A stretch of 64,000 nucleotides of DNA from Enterobacter cloacae complex sp. ECNIH7 (lineage in GTDB: Bacteria > Pseudomonadota > Gammaproteobacteria > Enterobacterales > Enterobacteriaceae). The stretch is from positions 3,782,001-3,846,000 of the forward strand of contig NZ_CP017990.1 of assembly GCF_002208095.1 (NCBI RefSeq). Direction: 5' to 3'. Numbering within the stretch: the first letter of the stretch is position 1; each line of letters begins with the position of its first letter. Positions 46,605 through 55,470 of the stretch are shown piece after piece. The position numbers were made by a program, and so were the translations under genes. Below the pieces are notes generated by a model. That model was not told where the DNA came from. It was given only the letters and a program-made list of their open reading frames with translations, and made no database searches.

Positions 46605-47517
46605 TCTCTAGTAGCCTTCTACGATTTTCCATTACCATCAACGCTGCAAATTCACGTGCACTCTCAGAGATACACGATGCAGGCACTTGGTTGAACACAT
46701 CTGTAATGGAAGCTTCTGTTAAAGCGCTCAGCTTACCCAGCCAATGGTCGCGAGCTGCAACTCTTCCCTCAACTGCATGTTGAAATGCTTCAACTGTAAG
46801 TAAGGGTTTTTTATCTGTTTTTGCTTTAAAAAGCTCTGAGCGAGCTTTTCTCACAAAGTAGGGGATTCGACGATTTTTATCTTTAGTATTAAGCCGTTCA
46901 TAACGTTCATCATCTAACATCTCCCTCCCTAAACTGGCGGCATGATCATAGGTTGGACATAAAAACTGCTCACCAGTTTCATTGTTAAGCATAATCGCCC
47001 AATTTTCATGATGGCGATCCTGATTACTGACCAGTGCATCTAGCATCAAATACCCACAGAATACATCTGCAGCATTTAGCCCGTTTAGTTCGTATGCACT
47101 CGGCGGCGGCTGGATAGATTCCTTATCTAAGCAGCCCAAAACTCTCGTTACAGTATGCTCTCTAACCCTTACTGGCTTCTCTCCCAGTTGCAAAGGCTGA
47201 GGATAGTCGGCTGTCGAACTGTGAAGAACCTCGTTCCCCATCACCATTCTGAAGCCAACAGGAATAAGGTTCTGAGTAACGACACCAAATCTATCATTGT
47301 ACCTAGCTAAATCATAGCTAGCGTGTGGGATATTGAGCAGATGGCATAGCTCTGCAGCACATTTTTCAGACCAATGCTCACCAGTGCCCGGCCTAGAGTA
47401 CTTGAACAACTGTAAATGGTCAGTGTCATGGGAGTAGTAGAACCAAAACTTTTCTTTGGTTCCCAACTGTTCAATATCGTTAGCAACTGGGCTAAGCACT
47501 ACCAATTGGTAAGGCAT
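46597..47517 (-). CDS. HipA-like Ser/Thr kinase domain protein (prophage cargo)
   Basis: 306 residues. Motifs of the HipA/PI3K-like kinase fold: the Lys in LQLFKY (about 39), EHWSEKCAAELCHLLNIP (helix with Glu 51), the catalytic loop SNQDRHHENW (Asp 167, Asn 172) and the metal-binding D in PTYDHAASLG (Asp 191). The usual HipA N-terminal subdomain is missing here but appears to be in the neighbouring gene. No HipB-type antitoxin is seen. It stands at the P2 locus between Q and cos that in P2 holds tin and old, which suggests anti-phage function. Confidence 0.75.
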   Translation of the reverse strand: MPYQLVVLSPVANDIEQLGTKEKFWFYYSHDTDHLQLFKYSRPGTGEHWSEKCAAELCHLLNIPHASYDLARYNDRFGVVTQNLIPVGFRMVMGNEVLHSSTADYPQPLQLGEKPVRVREHTVTRVLGCLDKESIQPPPSAYELNGLNAADVFCGYLMLDALVSNQDRHHENWAIMLNNETGEQFLCPTYDHAASLGREMLDDERYERLNTKDKNRRIPYFVRKARSELFKAKTDKKPLLTVEAFQHAVEGRVAARDHWLGKLSALTEASITDVFNQVPASCISESAREFAALMVMENRRRLLEND

Positions 47518-47669
47518 CTGACGTCCCTGTTTGGCTGATTATGAATATTTTGAAAGCTATTTTATCCAAACATCACCAAAACCTCTAAGGGTTAATAGAT
47601 AATAGAACGACACTGTATGTATGTCCAGCTATCAAATCAAGAGGTCGTACTTATAGGGTTCAGCGCGCG

Positions 47670-47688
47670 CTCGTATCCCCGCCACGCC
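47670..47688 (-). other. cos: Candidate cos (cohesive end) site
   Basis: On the minus strand GGCGTGGCGGGGATACGAG. As I recall the P2 19-base cohesive end starts GGCGAGGCGGGG, differing by one base over the first twelve. Position between accessory genes and the Q/P terminase-portal end agrees. The cut positions are inferred. Confidence 0.5.
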
Positions 47689-47846
47689 TGCCCGCTTTGT
47701 GTAGTGGTTTTCATGCACCTGCATGACATAAGCAAAAGCCCGCCAGTTCTGGCGGGCCTGAGCAAAAACGATCCTCAAACGATCATGCGATTTCATGCGG
47801 CATAGACATGCACAACAGCACTAACGCCTCGCGTGGCTCGTTGTTC

Positions 47847-47889
47847 AACGTTGCGGACGGTAAAAACCAGTTTTATCGTCCGCAACGTT
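47847..47889 (-). terminator. Long inverted repeat after the DinI-like gene
   Basis: AACGTTGCGGACG and CGTCCGCAACGTT are exact 13-base inverted copies around a 17-base loop (GTAAAAACCAGTTTTAT). It stands directly after the DinI-like stop on the minus strand, so a terminator is likely. There is no T run, so a protein-binding site remains possible. Confidence 0.5.
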
Positions 47890-47891
47890 CG

Positions 47892-48125
47892 CTAATGTAA
47901 CCAGCTGTCGTCCTCCCAGACCTGCTGCATTATTTCCATCACTCGCTTTTTATCTTCATCCAGTTTTAACCCGCTCAGCTCAACGCCGTTGCCGCTGCCC
48001 TTACGGATACGAATTGCTGTTTTGGGATACAGAGGGCGCAAATTACGGTAAAGCTCGGATTCAAGGGCGTCCAGTGTAGCCTGGCTAATCTTCTGCTCTT
48101 TATCGATCATTATTTCAATGCGCAT
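47892..48125 (-). CDS. DinI-like family protein
   Basis: 77 residues. MRIEIMIDKEQKISQATLDALESELYRNLRPLYP and the final VMEIMQQVWEDDSWL match the DinI fold and motif (acidic tail interacting with RecA). In 186/Fels-2-type phages DinI-like genes belong to the SOS-controlled induction unit (tum region). It follows the 62-residue gene by 11 bases and shares its LexA-controlled promoter. Confidence 0.85.
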   Translation of the reverse strand: MRIEIMIDKEQKISQATLDALESELYRNLRPLYPKTAIRIRKGSGNGVELSGLKLDEDKKRVMEIMQQVWEDDSWLH

Positions 48126-48136
48126 ACAGATTCCCC

Positions 48137-48325
48137 TTAACTGGTTACGTCCATCGACCGGCAGTATTCATGGCTGCGGATTTTCGCCATCAGCTCGTCG
48201 GTCAGTTCGGACACCCACTGGATAGCCAGCCGTTTTTCTTCATCGCTGCACTCACTAGCCGCTACAAGCTTGATAAAAAAATCAATGCGCTGGAGCTTCA
48301 ACGACTCCAAAAGATAATCCTGCAT
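48137..48325 (-). CDS. Small phage protein of unknown function, SOS-controlled unit
   Basis: 62 residues from ATG 48,325 (MQDYLLESLKLQRIDFFIKLVAASE), chosen because TAGGAGGGAAA precedes it. A GTG at 48,352 would add nine residues. It has helical, mixed-charge sequence without a recognised domain. Lying first after the LexA box and before the DinI-like gene, it occupies the place of the phage 186 tum region, so a role in prophage induction is possible. I do not recognise it by sequence. Confidence 0.6.
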   Translation of the reverse strand: MQDYLLESLKLQRIDFFIKLVAASECSDEEKRLAIQWVSELTDELMAKIRSHEYCRSMDVTS

Positions 48326-48359
48326 TTTCCCTCCTATCACTACCTCGGACACACAACAA

Positions 48360-48392
48360 CTGTATATATATCCACTGTTTATAATTACAGTA
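48360..48392 (-). promoter_or_regulatory. LexA (SOS) box before the DinI-like unit
   Basis: CACTGTTTATAATTACAGTA at 48,373-48,392 has a perfect CTGT-N8-ACAG core. A degenerate copy, CTGT-ATATATAT-CCAC, overlaps it at 48,360-48,375. It lies about 48 bases before the start of the 62-residue gene, so LexA cleavage would switch on this unit, as in 186-type prophage induction. Confidence 0.82.
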
Positions 48393-48487
48393 TAGTAGGG
48401 ATTTGCGAATGTAAACCGTTTTTTTATCTGTCAATTAGATCGCTCTGATGCGGATCAATAAGAGCAAGAATTGTTAAAGCGGCGGCA

Positions 48488-50896
48488 TCAGTACCACTGA
48501 CGCCATTTGTCATCTTCATGCAGGCGGTGGTTGCGGTAAAAAATACGCAGCCCGGCACCTGACGGAATACTGCCGCCGCGCAGAAGCAGGTCAATCTCTG
48601 ACTCGCTACCATCGAACCCTCTGGAGCTTAGCTCTGCCTTAAGTTGCAGGCGCTGCTGATCCGAAATAGTCTGTTTGTATGCTTTTTTCCGCTTCGGTTT
48701 CACCAGCCTTAACCTGGCTGTCAGCTCCCGCCGTTCCTTCTGGCCCATGTTGTGGAGATATTCCTGCAGCTCCTTCTCATCCATGGTTTTAATATCGGGT
48801 AACCCCCCCCCTGATTTGCTCAGATTTTCAACAGGGGGACAGTTATTGCCACGAGTCCAAGGGGCGCAAGCGCCCTGGTCGGCTGCCGCCTCCTGAACGT
48901 CAACGGCCTTACGAACCTTTTTCCACTTCACCGCGTGCGTGCAAATCTTGCCCTCTGCAATCGGGGACCAGATGCCATAGATACGGATACCGTGATCGCC
49001 GTAGGCGCTCGGTTCGTCGTTAAGTTCATATGCCGTGCGGACAAGGTGATGTTTACGGGGAACCAGCACACCGCCCTGCTTCATGATGTAGGTGGCAAAG
49101 CAGCCCGCATCAGCCGCCGCCAGTACCGCATCCAGACGTGGATTATCCAGTACCGGCGCACCTGCTTTGCGTTCGCCCTGCACTCTCGCCGCCTGACCAG
49201 CCAGCAAGCGCAGCTCGCGGTATGCCTGACGCCCCGGAATACCAAAGAAACGAAATTGCTGGACACGGTGCAGTGACGCCCAGGCGCTGACATGCTCGGC
49301 GCTATCACGCAGTGATCTGCCGGTTTCCTTGCTGATTTCTTTAGCCAGCCCGCGCCCGTCGATGTTTTTGCTGATGTATTTAGCGATATAGCTGGTCGGC
49401 GTGCCCTTGCGCGGGTTGATAAGCTCGGACTTGAAGCGCGGCCCTGTATTGGTGCCCAGCTCCTCGCGGTCTTCACGGATGGCAAACTTACGCAGCAGCG
49501 CGGTGATGGAACGGCGATCTTTTTTGCGCATGAAGCACAGCAGGTGCCAGTGCACGGTGCCGTCGTGGTGCGGCTCTGCCACCCGGACGCCATACCAGCG
49601 CAGCCCGGCCTTGTGCATTGCCTTGCGGAAAGCGGCGAACGTATCAACCAGATAGTCACTACTCTGCCGGACAGTGGCACTGGTCCACTTCGGATTAGGT
49701 CTGCCGTTGTTGAGGGTTGCGTGGAAGCGTGACGGGCAGGTGATGGTATAAAACACCGCGCAGTCTCCGCGCATTTCCGCGATCAGCTCCAGTCCCTTAA
49801 CACAGGCCATCATTTCATTACGGCGGTGTGCCGGATTGCTGTTGCTGGCGTTCACCACGTCTTCCATGTCCAGCGTGTCGCCGTCTTCGTTAACCAGCTC
49901 ATGTGAGCGGAAGAACTCCAGCGATTTGCGGCGCTGCTCGCGTTTGTGGATCACGGCTTCGTAGCTGACATACGGGGATGCTTTTTTGTTGACCAGGCAG
50001 ACGGCGCGCAGTTGTTCCTCGCGCCACTCGCAGCGCATCTGCCACAATTTGCGATACCACCAGTCCGCGCACAGCATACGCGCCAGCGATGGTGGGATCA
50101 GTTCATAGGGCACCGGCTTGCGGCGGCGCTTTTTGCGGCGTAACTGCTCAAAGGCAGGCGGGATGACCTCAAGGCGCATCGCCTCTGCGGCAACCCTTTC
50201 CCATGCCTGGCGGATTTCTTCTGGTTTAACACCATCGCTGACAAACAGATCACCACAGGCCGCATCGAGACACATGCTCATATGTGCCGCAACCAGCGTG
50301 GAAAGACGCTTGACCTGATCCTGATTCATTTCAGGCAGTACCAGCAGCCCCTCCAGCCCGTCATGACTCGCCATGAACCGGAAAGAGGCAGACACCTGAC
50401 TGTCACGCACGCGCTCCAGCCGCTCAAGACACGGCCTGATTGTTTCACGCAGGTAGCGGGAATAGGCTTTTGCTCTGCCCATACTATGGAAATATTTAAT
50501 CCGCTCCAGCAGAGGCTTGCTGATATGGGACGGCATGGCGTTAACGTCAGCCAGAATAACCAGATCGGGATTAAAACGCTGCTGCTCGCGCGCCATTTTG
50601 GCATGGCTAATCAGCCGGTCCTGCTCCATTTCACGCTGGACAGGATCACGGGATTCATCGAAGAAATAGCGTTCCCAGACCTCATCGCTCAGCGCCTCAC
50701 GGCGCAGCTGCTCCTGCTCGTTATCCGCAGCGTAAAGAGCGATCAGGTTTGAAAGCGCAGACTCCGGCGCGACTTCCGCCGGGTCCAGATATGGGTTAAC
50801 CGCTTTTTTGGGGTTATTCCATGAAAAGGCCACGGCGGCCTCATTCGAGCCGCCGGTGGTTGGTGCATTATGTAATGTGAATTTACTCACTGCCAC
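48488..50896 (-). CDS. A: Replication initiation protein A (rolling-circle nickase)
   Basis: 802 residues. P2 gpA family: HUH-type metal motif in [12 protein letters not shown] and the paired catalytic tyrosines in [18 protein letters not shown] (Y-x4-Y spacing). It nicks the phage origin, which in P2 lies within gene A, and starts rolling-circle replication. Length and motif order are normal. It overlaps the dam gene by 10 bases. Confidence 0.95.
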   Translation of the reverse strand: MAVSKFTLHNAPTTGGSNEAAVAFSWNNPKKAVNPYLDPAEVAPESALSNLIALYAADNEQEQLRREALSDEVWERYFFDESRDPVQREMEQDRLISHAKMAREQQRFNPDLVILADVNAMPSHISKPLLERIKYFHSMGRAKAYSRYLRETIRPCLERLERVRDSQVSASFRFMASHDGLEGLLVLPEMNQDQVKRLSTLVAAHMSMCLDAACGDLFVSDGVKPEEIRQAWERVAAEAMRLEVIPPAFEQLRRKKRRRKPVPYELIPPSLARMLCADWWYRKLWQMRCEWREEQLRAVCLVNKKASPYVSYEAVIHKREQRRKSLEFFRSHELVNEDGDTLDMEDVVNASNSNPAHRRNEMMACVKGLELIAEMRGDCAVFYTITCPSRFHATLNNGRPNPKWTSATVRQSSDYLVDTFAAFRKAMHKAGLRWYGVRVAEPHHDGTVHWHLLCFMRKKDRRSITALLRKFAIREDREELGTNTGPRFKSELINPRKGTPTSYIAKYISKNIDGRGLAKEISKETGRSLRDSAEHVSAWASLHRVQQFRFFGIPGRQAYRELRLLAGQAARVQGERKAGAPVLDNPRLDAVLAAADAGCFATYIMKQGGVLVPRKHHLVRTAYELNDEPSAYGDHGIRIYGIWSPIAEGKICTHAVKWKKVRKAVDVQEAAADQGACAPWTRGNNCPPVENLSKSGGGLPDIKTMDEKELQEYLHNMGQKERRELTARLRLVKPKRKKAYKQTISDQQRLQLKAELSSRGFDGSESEIDLLLRGGSIPSGAGLRIFYRNHRLHEDDKWRQWY

Positions 50897-51747
50897 GCCC
50901 GCACCTCAGTTTCCACCGAGATATCTGGACCGGACGCCAAATCGACATCAAACCAGCCTGCTGATTTTGTGGCGATGATTTCTGATGCAGATTTACCATC
51001 ACCTGCAGCCACACCCATGCTGCGCTTTGCGGTGATACGGTGGCGGTTGAAATTACGATAAAGGGAGCGTGTCATGGATGTGTCGCTGTTGGACACGATA
51101 ACCGGATGACCTTCTGATGACCGGCGTTCAAGAATAGACGCCAGATGATACTGGTCGTCCTCTGTAAAACCGGCAGTGTGATAACCGTTAAATGTGCCAT
51201 CGTATGGCGGATCACAATAAACCACATCACCCGTCTGCAGCATCGCCAGTGTTTCGTCATAGCTGGCACAGATAAACGTTGCGTGTTGAGCCTTTTCTGC
51301 AAAAGTGCGTATTTCTTTTTCAGGGAAATACGGATTTTTATAATTACCGTAAGGGACATTAAAATGACCGCTCAAGTTATAGCGGCACAGTCCACGATAA
51401 CCATGACGATTGAGATAAAGGAAATATACTGCTTTCATGAAATCAGTAATTTCAGAGGAATGATTAAACTCATGTCTAATGTTGTAATAAGCAACTTCTC
51501 TATTCGCTATCGCAAAAATATTTTTTGCACGTGATATGAAAGCCTCACAATCGAGGGCAATTTTTTTATAGAGATTGATAAGATCGGGATTAATATCCGC
51601 GACAAGATAATGAGGATAGTCTGTCGCCATCATTACAGCGCATGAACCCGCGAAAGGTTCAACCAGTCGCGGGCCAGCAGGAAGGTGCTTAATCAGTTCC
51701 GGCATGATGGCGGTTTTATTTCCCGCCCATTTCAGGATAGTGCTCAT
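50887..51747 (-). CDS. dam: Dam-type DNA adenine methyltransferase
   Basis: 286 residues from ATG 51,747 ([23 protein letters not shown]). The longer frame to 51,861 overlaps the zinc-finger gene. Class D12 alpha features: KWAGNK start, AdoMet motif EPFAGSCAV (about 34-42), DPPYDG catalytic motif (about 180-185). It probably methylates GATC. A phage copy may protect phage DNA from host restriction or influence regulation. Coupled to A by overlap. Confidence 0.92.
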   Translation of the reverse strand: MSTILKWAGNKTAIMPELIKHLPAGPRLVEPFAGSCAVMMATDYPHYLVADINPDLINLYKKIALDCEAFISRAKNIFAIANREVAYYNIRHEFNHSSEITDFMKAVYFLYLNRHGYRGLCRYNLSGHFNVPYGNYKNPYFPEKEIRTFAEKAQHATFICASYDETLAMLQTGDVVYCDPPYDGTFNGYHTAGFTEDDQYHLASILERRSSEGHPVIVSNSDTSMTRSLYRNFNRHRITAKRSMGVAAGDGKSASEIIATKSAGWFDVDLASGPDISVETEVRAWQ

Positions 51748-51971
51748 ACAGCACCCCCGTTGTAGTGTTTGCCTTTCAGCTCTGCAATTTCCTGACAAGT
51801 GACGCAGCACTGCACGCCCGGAATGGCGCTGCGGCGAGCTGGCGGGATCGGCGCATCGCAATCAATGCAGAGAACACGGGAAAAGCCCGGTGCCTTATTG
51901 CGGGCGGTGTGGATGTGGCGCTGGCGTTCTTCTTCAACGCGCTGCTGTACGAGGTCCATTGAATCAGCCAT
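51744..51971 (-). CDS. TraR/DksA-type C4 zinc-finger protein
   Basis: 75 residues. The zinc finger VLCIDCDAPIPPARRSAIPGVQCCVTCQ has the C-x2-C-x17-C-x2-C pattern of TraR/DksA proteins, with a short N-terminal helix. Such phage proteins bind the RNA polymerase secondary channel and change promoter use. P2 carries a homologue in the same place (orf82). Confidence 0.92.
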   Translation of the reverse strand: MADSMDLVQQRVEEERQRHIHTARNKAPGFSRVLCIDCDAPIPPARRSAIPGVQCCVTCQEIAELKGKHYNGGAV

Positions 51972-52204
51972 CAGTGGATCTCCTGCGCTTCGTTCTGAAT
52001 CTTCACCGCTTCCTGACGCAGCAACTCAGCCGCTTCTGTATGGTTAAGCTGACGTGACACGATACGGGCTGCCAAAGAGTCCAGACGTGCAGCCATCACA
52101 TCTGCGCGTCCCCGGCGTTCTTCTTTGCGTGCCTCAGTCAGCAGCAGGTTGAGTCCGGCATCATCTGGTCCGGTTTTAGTGGTACGGGTTTCAATATTTC
52201 GCAT
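51971..52204 (-). CDS. DUF2732 family phage protein
   Basis: 77 residues. GLNLLLTEARKEERRGRADVMAARLDSLAARI is typical of small P2-type early proteins grouped as DUF2732. Helical and charged, function unknown. It overlaps the zinc-finger gene by one base in the early operon. Confidence 0.75.
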   Translation of the reverse strand: MRNIETRTTKTGPDDAGLNLLLTEARKEERRGRADVMAARLDSLAARIVSRQLNHTEAAELLRQEAVKIQNEAQEIH

Positions 52205-52271
52205 AGTTGTTTCTCCTGAATTTTGGCAATAGGAAGCCCGGCGGGTTTACGCCATTAATTTCTGTTGTGGA

Positions 52272-52613
52272 TTAATTCGGCATGGTTAGCCGTTTGGGAA
52301 ATAAGCTCACCACTGCACGAAAATGATTCATTGCTTTAACCAGTTCCCGCTTTTCGTCAGTAGTCAGATCACTAATATTGACGCCGTGACGTTCTGCCGG
52401 AATTTTTGCCATATAAAAAATGGCCGCCAGTGCCCGCTCATTCTGTTTATTATTTACGTCGCGTGGATCGCGCATATCTTTAATAAACCTTTCAAGCTCC
52501 GACTCAATATTCAGACCAAACACTTTAGCCCTCAATTCCGCAATATGGTTCAGTCCATCCAGGCGTTCACCGGGGCTTAATGGAACAGTCGCCGTAGCGC
52601 CTTCAATAGCCAT
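52272..52613 (-). CDS. DUF5347-like phage early protein
   Basis: 113 residues. SPGERLDGLNHIAELRAKVFGLNIESELERFIKDMRD and ALAAIFYMAKIPAERH resemble a family of P2-like early proteins (DUF5347). No catalytic motif is visible. Its start lies inside the end of the Fil gene (37-base overlap). Confidence 0.65.
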   Translation of the reverse strand: MAIEGATATVPLSPGERLDGLNHIAELRAKVFGLNIESELERFIKDMRDPRDVNNKQNERALAAIFYMAKIPAERHGVNISDLTTDEKRELVKAMNHFRAVVSLFPKRLTMPN

Positions 52614-52783
52614 GATTTCCCCTGTTTGGTTGTGGACAAGTCAGCCAGCAGTTCATCCTGAGAGCGGCACGGGTGCCAGCGTTTGCCATCCTTGCCCATG
52701 ATCCAGCCGTGACCGTAGTGCATTGCCGGGCTTTGCTTTACAAGAAGTGACGCGAAAGAAGGTTCTTTAGTCAGCATAATCAC
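52577..52783 (-). CDS. Phage filamentation protein Fil-like (DUF2724)
   Basis: 68 residues. SLLVKQSPAMHYGHGWIMGKDGKRWHPCRSQDELLADL is the Fil/DUF2724 signature of P2- and 186-like phages. Fil causes cell filamentation when overproduced. The start may be ATG 52,783 or 52,777. Confidence 0.85.
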   Translation of the reverse strand: MIMLTKEPSFASLLVKQSPAMHYGHGWIMGKDGKRWHPCRSQDELLADLSTTKQGKSWLLKALRRLFH

Positions 52784-52784
52784 C

Positions 52785-53294
52785 TCAGATCAGACCAAAC
52801 GAAGCGCCGAGGCCCGTCACGGTATCCACCGCGCTTGCCATCGCCGGGTTAGCCTGCAAACGCGCCTGCATCGAAACGGCAGCCAGTGCCATCAGACGAG
52901 TTACAGAGTTAATGCTGCTGATAACATCGCGGCGGCCTGCGGTGGTTTTCACATCACCCGATACGGCACCGGCGGCAACACGTCCGATTTCAGCTGTAGC
53001 GCTCATGACGTAATGCGGCAGCTTCTCTTTTGCCACTTCGTTCATCGGTACGCATGGCAGGCAGTGAATCTGAGCCAAAAAGCCGTCAACCAGCGTGGAG
53101 TCCTCAGTAAGATCGGTAAGCAGCCAGATTTCCGGCGGCGTCAGTTGATGTGGCTGGTCCGGGTTCAGCTTGTTGCGCAGCGTCTGAACCTTCATTCCTG
53201 CGCGGTCTGCCAGTTTCGCCATATTGTGACGCAATGCGAAAGCACGGCAGGCTTCATCAAAATGAGGATGTTTGGAAACGCGATAATCAAACAT
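52785..53294 (-). CDS. Phage regulatory protein CII
   Basis: 169 residues from ATG 53,294 ([21 protein letters not shown]), preceded by AGAGG. The helix-turn-helix-like [30 protein letters not shown] (about 18-48) and length match 186-type CII, which activates repressor synthesis to set up lysogeny. It follows cox in the early operon. Confidence 0.87.
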   Translation of the reverse strand: MFDYRVSKHPHFDEACRAFALRHNMAKLADRAGMKVQTLRNKLNPDQPHQLTPPEIWLLTDLTEDSTLVDGFLAQIHCLPCVPMNEVAKEKLPHYVMSATAEIGRVAAGAVSGDVKTTAGRRDVISSINSVTRLMALAAVSMQARLQANPAMASAVDTVTGLGASFGLI

Positions 53295-53326
53295 GTTAGC
53301 CTCTGAAATGGTTCTCATAATTGAAC

Positions 53327-53575
53327 TCACTGACCAACAACAACGTTGTAGTTGAAGGCTGAGTGCTCCATGTTCTTACGAGCCTGCTCTTGCTTGTACT
53401 TAAGATACAAAATGGAAACTCGACCTTTGTTTTTCTCTTTCTTTTCAATGTAGTTAGCAAGTTTACCGTTATGAATCATCTGATAAACAGAGCCGCGAGA
53501 GTACCCCTCCCACTCCGCGAACTCTGCTGGAGTCGCTATCACTTTTGGTACACGAATTGAAATCTCAGTGCTCAT
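53327..53575 (-). CDS. cox: Cox/Apl-like repressor-excisionase
   Basis: 82 residues. VIATPAEFAEWEGYSRGSVYQMIHNGKL is an excisionase-type winged-helix segment, followed by a basic region. First gene of the early operon, divergent from CI. Cox/Apl proteins repress the lysogenic promoter and direct excision by Int. Confidence 0.83.
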   Translation of the reverse strand: MSTEISIRVPKVIATPAEFAEWEGYSRGSVYQMIHNGKLANYIEKKEKNKGRVSILYLKYKQEQARKNMEHSAFNYNVVVGQ

Positions 53576-53691
53576 AGTGCAGTATCTCTTAGTTTAGTTT
53601 CGTTTTATCTCGTTTTATATGGTTTGAGTTTGGTTTTCAAAACCTGAATGGATATTAGGATCACTTTTTATATGCGTCAAGGGGTTTGATT
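53576..53691. promoter_or_regulatory. CI/Cox operator and divergent promoter region
   Basis: 116 AT-rich bases between the divergent cox and CI genes with repeated TTTCGTTTTATCTCGTTTTA and GGTTTGAGTTTGGTTTTC elements, suitable as Cox or CI operators. Individual promoters are not assigned. Confidence 0.55.
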
Positions 53692-54324
53692 ATGAGTTTA
53701 ATCAAGGCTGGTAACGATAGCGGCGGGCGTGATGCGATCAATAGGCTCATTAAGGCCTACAATTTTAGCTCGCGCCAACAACTGTGCGAGCATCTGTCAG
53801 TATCAAAAAGCACTATGGCAAACAGATACTTACGAGATAGCTTTCCCGCTGAATGGGTTATCCAATGTGCTCTTGAAACTGGAATATCTCTTTTATGGCT
53901 GGCCACTGGTCAGGGGGAAATGTATGCAAGTGACAGCGAGGAAAAAAATCTCAAAAAGGAAACTCCAGTCACAGTAAGACCACTTTCTAAAATCGTTGCT
54001 CCCAGCATCAAACACGCGGAGTTGAAGAACGGTGAACTGCAGCCAGATGATGAAATGCTTTTGGATAGCAGGTTGTTAGAGGGTGAGTCTTCAAATTCTT
54101 TGTTCGTAAAGACACCTACAGATAGTTTTGTTGTTGATACATCCGTGAAACAGATCAGCAATGGCTTTTGGCTGGTAGATATCGATGGTGTAAAAAGCTT
54201 CGTCAAAATCTCACGCATCCCAGGTAATAGGATTGTGGTTCAACAAGATGAAGCATCTTTTGAGTGCTCAGTGGATGATGTTGAAGTCATCGGGCGCGCA
54301 GTCAAAGTTATCAAGAGTCTATAA
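53692..54324 (+). CDS. cI: 186-type phage CI repressor
   Basis: 210 residues from ATG 53,692, with AAGGGG upstream. N-terminal helix-turn-helix (about 15-60: AINRLIKAYNFSSRQQLCEHLSVSKSTMANRYL), linker, and a C-terminal oligomerisation domain of the Phage_CI_repr family (WLVDIDGVKSFVKISRIPGNRIVV). There is no LexA-type cleavage site (Ala-Gly with Ser/Lys dyad) obvious, in line with induction via the SOS-controlled DinI/tum-like unit. Confidence 0.88.
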   Translation: MSLIKAGNDSGGRDAINRLIKAYNFSSRQQLCEHLSVSKSTMANRYLRDSFPAEWVIQCALETGISLLWLATGQGEMYASDSEEKNLKKETPVTVRPLSKIVAPSIKHAELKNGELQPDDEMLLDSRLLEGESSNSLFVKTPTDSFVVDTSVKQISNGFWLVDIDGVKSFVKISRIPGNRIVVQQDEASFECSVDDVEVIGRAVKVIKSL

Positions 54325-54327
54325 CGT

Positions 54328-55353
54328 ATGACTATCAGGAAGCAGCCGAACGGAAAATGGTTGTGCGAGTGTTACCCGACCGGGCGCGACGGAAAGCGAG
54401 TACGCAAGCAGTTTGCGACGAAAGGCGAGGCTATAGCATTTGAAAACTTCACCATGGATGAAGTTAACAAAAAGCCCTGGCTGGGAGAAAAGGAAGACCG
54501 GCGCCATTTGTCAGAGGTGATTGAGCAATGGCATTCACTCTACGGACAGACCCTTGCGGACCCTAAACGCCTAATGGCGAAACTCAGAATTATTTGCAAT
54601 GGCCTAGGTGATCCCATTGCATCGGAGTTAACCGCAGGTGATTTCACAAAATACCGGGAAGCCCGGTTAAAGGGGGAAATTAAAAATGAAGATGGCGTAC
54701 TCATGGCGCCAGTTAAACCCCGGACAGTAAACCTTGAACAACGCAACCTCTCCTCTGTATTTGGCACGCTGAAAAAGATGGGGCATTGGTCAGCACCAAA
54801 CCCCTTAGCAGGGCTGCCCACATTCAAGATCGCTGAAGGGGAACTGACGTTCCTGGCTGAGGATGAAATCAAACGCCTGCTAGATGCCTGCGCTGATTCT
54901 CAAAGTCCTAGCCTGCTGATGATTGCAAAAATTTGCCTGGCGACCGGCGCACGCTGGAGCGAAGCCGAAAACCTGCAGGGACATCAGCTATCAAAGTATC
55001 GAATTACCTATACCAAAACCAAAGGTAAGAAAAACAGGACCGTACCTATCTCTCAGGAACTGTACGATGAACTCCCCAAAAACCGAGGAAGGTTATTCAC
55101 TCCATGCAGAAAAGCTTTTGAGCGTGCAGTGAAACGGGCTGGCATTGATTTACCTGAGGGGCAATGCACCCACGTACTGCGTCATACCTTTGCAAGTCAT
55201 TTTATGATGAATGGAGGAAACATACTGGTACTGCGCGATATTCTGGGCCACGCAGATATCAAAATGACGATGGTATACGCCCACTTTGCCCCCGACCATC
55301 TGGAAGATGCAGTAACAAAAAACCCGCTTCACAATCTTAACTGGAACCGATAA
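54328..55353 (+). CDS. int: Tyrosine integrase of prophage 2
   Basis: 341 residues. N-terminal SAM-like domain, then catalytic residues: Arg in TGARWSEAENL, Lys in KTKGKKNRTVPIS, HVLRHTF (H-x2-R), LGHADI (His) and MTMVYAHF (Tyr). P2 Int-like. It starts three bases after CI, as in P2 C-int operons, and lies directly beside attR, as expected for a prophage integrase acting on ssrA. Confidence 0.95.
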   Translation: MTIRKQPNGKWLCECYPTGRDGKRVRKQFATKGEAIAFENFTMDEVNKKPWLGEKEDRRHLSEVIEQWHSLYGQTLADPKRLMAKLRIICNGLGDPIASELTAGDFTKYREARLKGEIKNEDGVLMAPVKPRTVNLEQRNLSSVFGTLKKMGHWSAPNPLAGLPTFKIAEGELTFLAEDEIKRLLDACADSQSPSLLMIAKICLATGARWSEAENLQGHQLSKYRITYTKTKGKKNRTVPISQELYDELPKNRGRLFTPCRKAFERAVKRAGIDLPEGQCTHVLRHTFASHFMMNGGNILVLRDILGHADIKMTMVYAHFAPDHLEDAVTKNPLHNLNWNR

Positions 55354-55357
55354 TTTA

Positions 55358-55375
55358 TGGCGGCAGATTGGCGGC
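55358..55375 (+). other. Putative integrase arm-type site after int
   Basis: TGGCGGCAGATTGGCGGC, near-copy of 25,157-25,174 at the other prophage end. The remaining bases up to attR (55,376-55,470) are AT-rich with no gene. Confidence 0.5.
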
Positions 55376-55470
55376 ATAGACTTAAAATCATATAAAACCT
55401 GACGAACACCAATTACAATAACATGATGATTTTATTATTAAATATCTGTTTTTATTACTATTAAAATGGT

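Larger units (their letters stand above)
47518..47891. other. Non-coding cos region
   Basis: 374 bases between the HipA-like gene and the DinI-like gene, with no supportable ORF. It contains a candidate cos site (47,670-47,688), the palindrome CATGCA-CC-TGCATG (47,712-47,725), a GCCCGCCAG/CTGGCGGGC hairpin (47,738-47,757) and a 13-bp inverted repeat (47,847-47,889). P2 cos also lies beside Q at the vegetative genome ends. Confidence 0.6.

Noticed and set aside
46597..47517. Classical HipBA toxin-antitoxin
   Set aside because: No HipB-type helix-turn-helix gene is adjacent. The partner is a HIRAN protein and the kinase lacks the usual fused N-terminal module.
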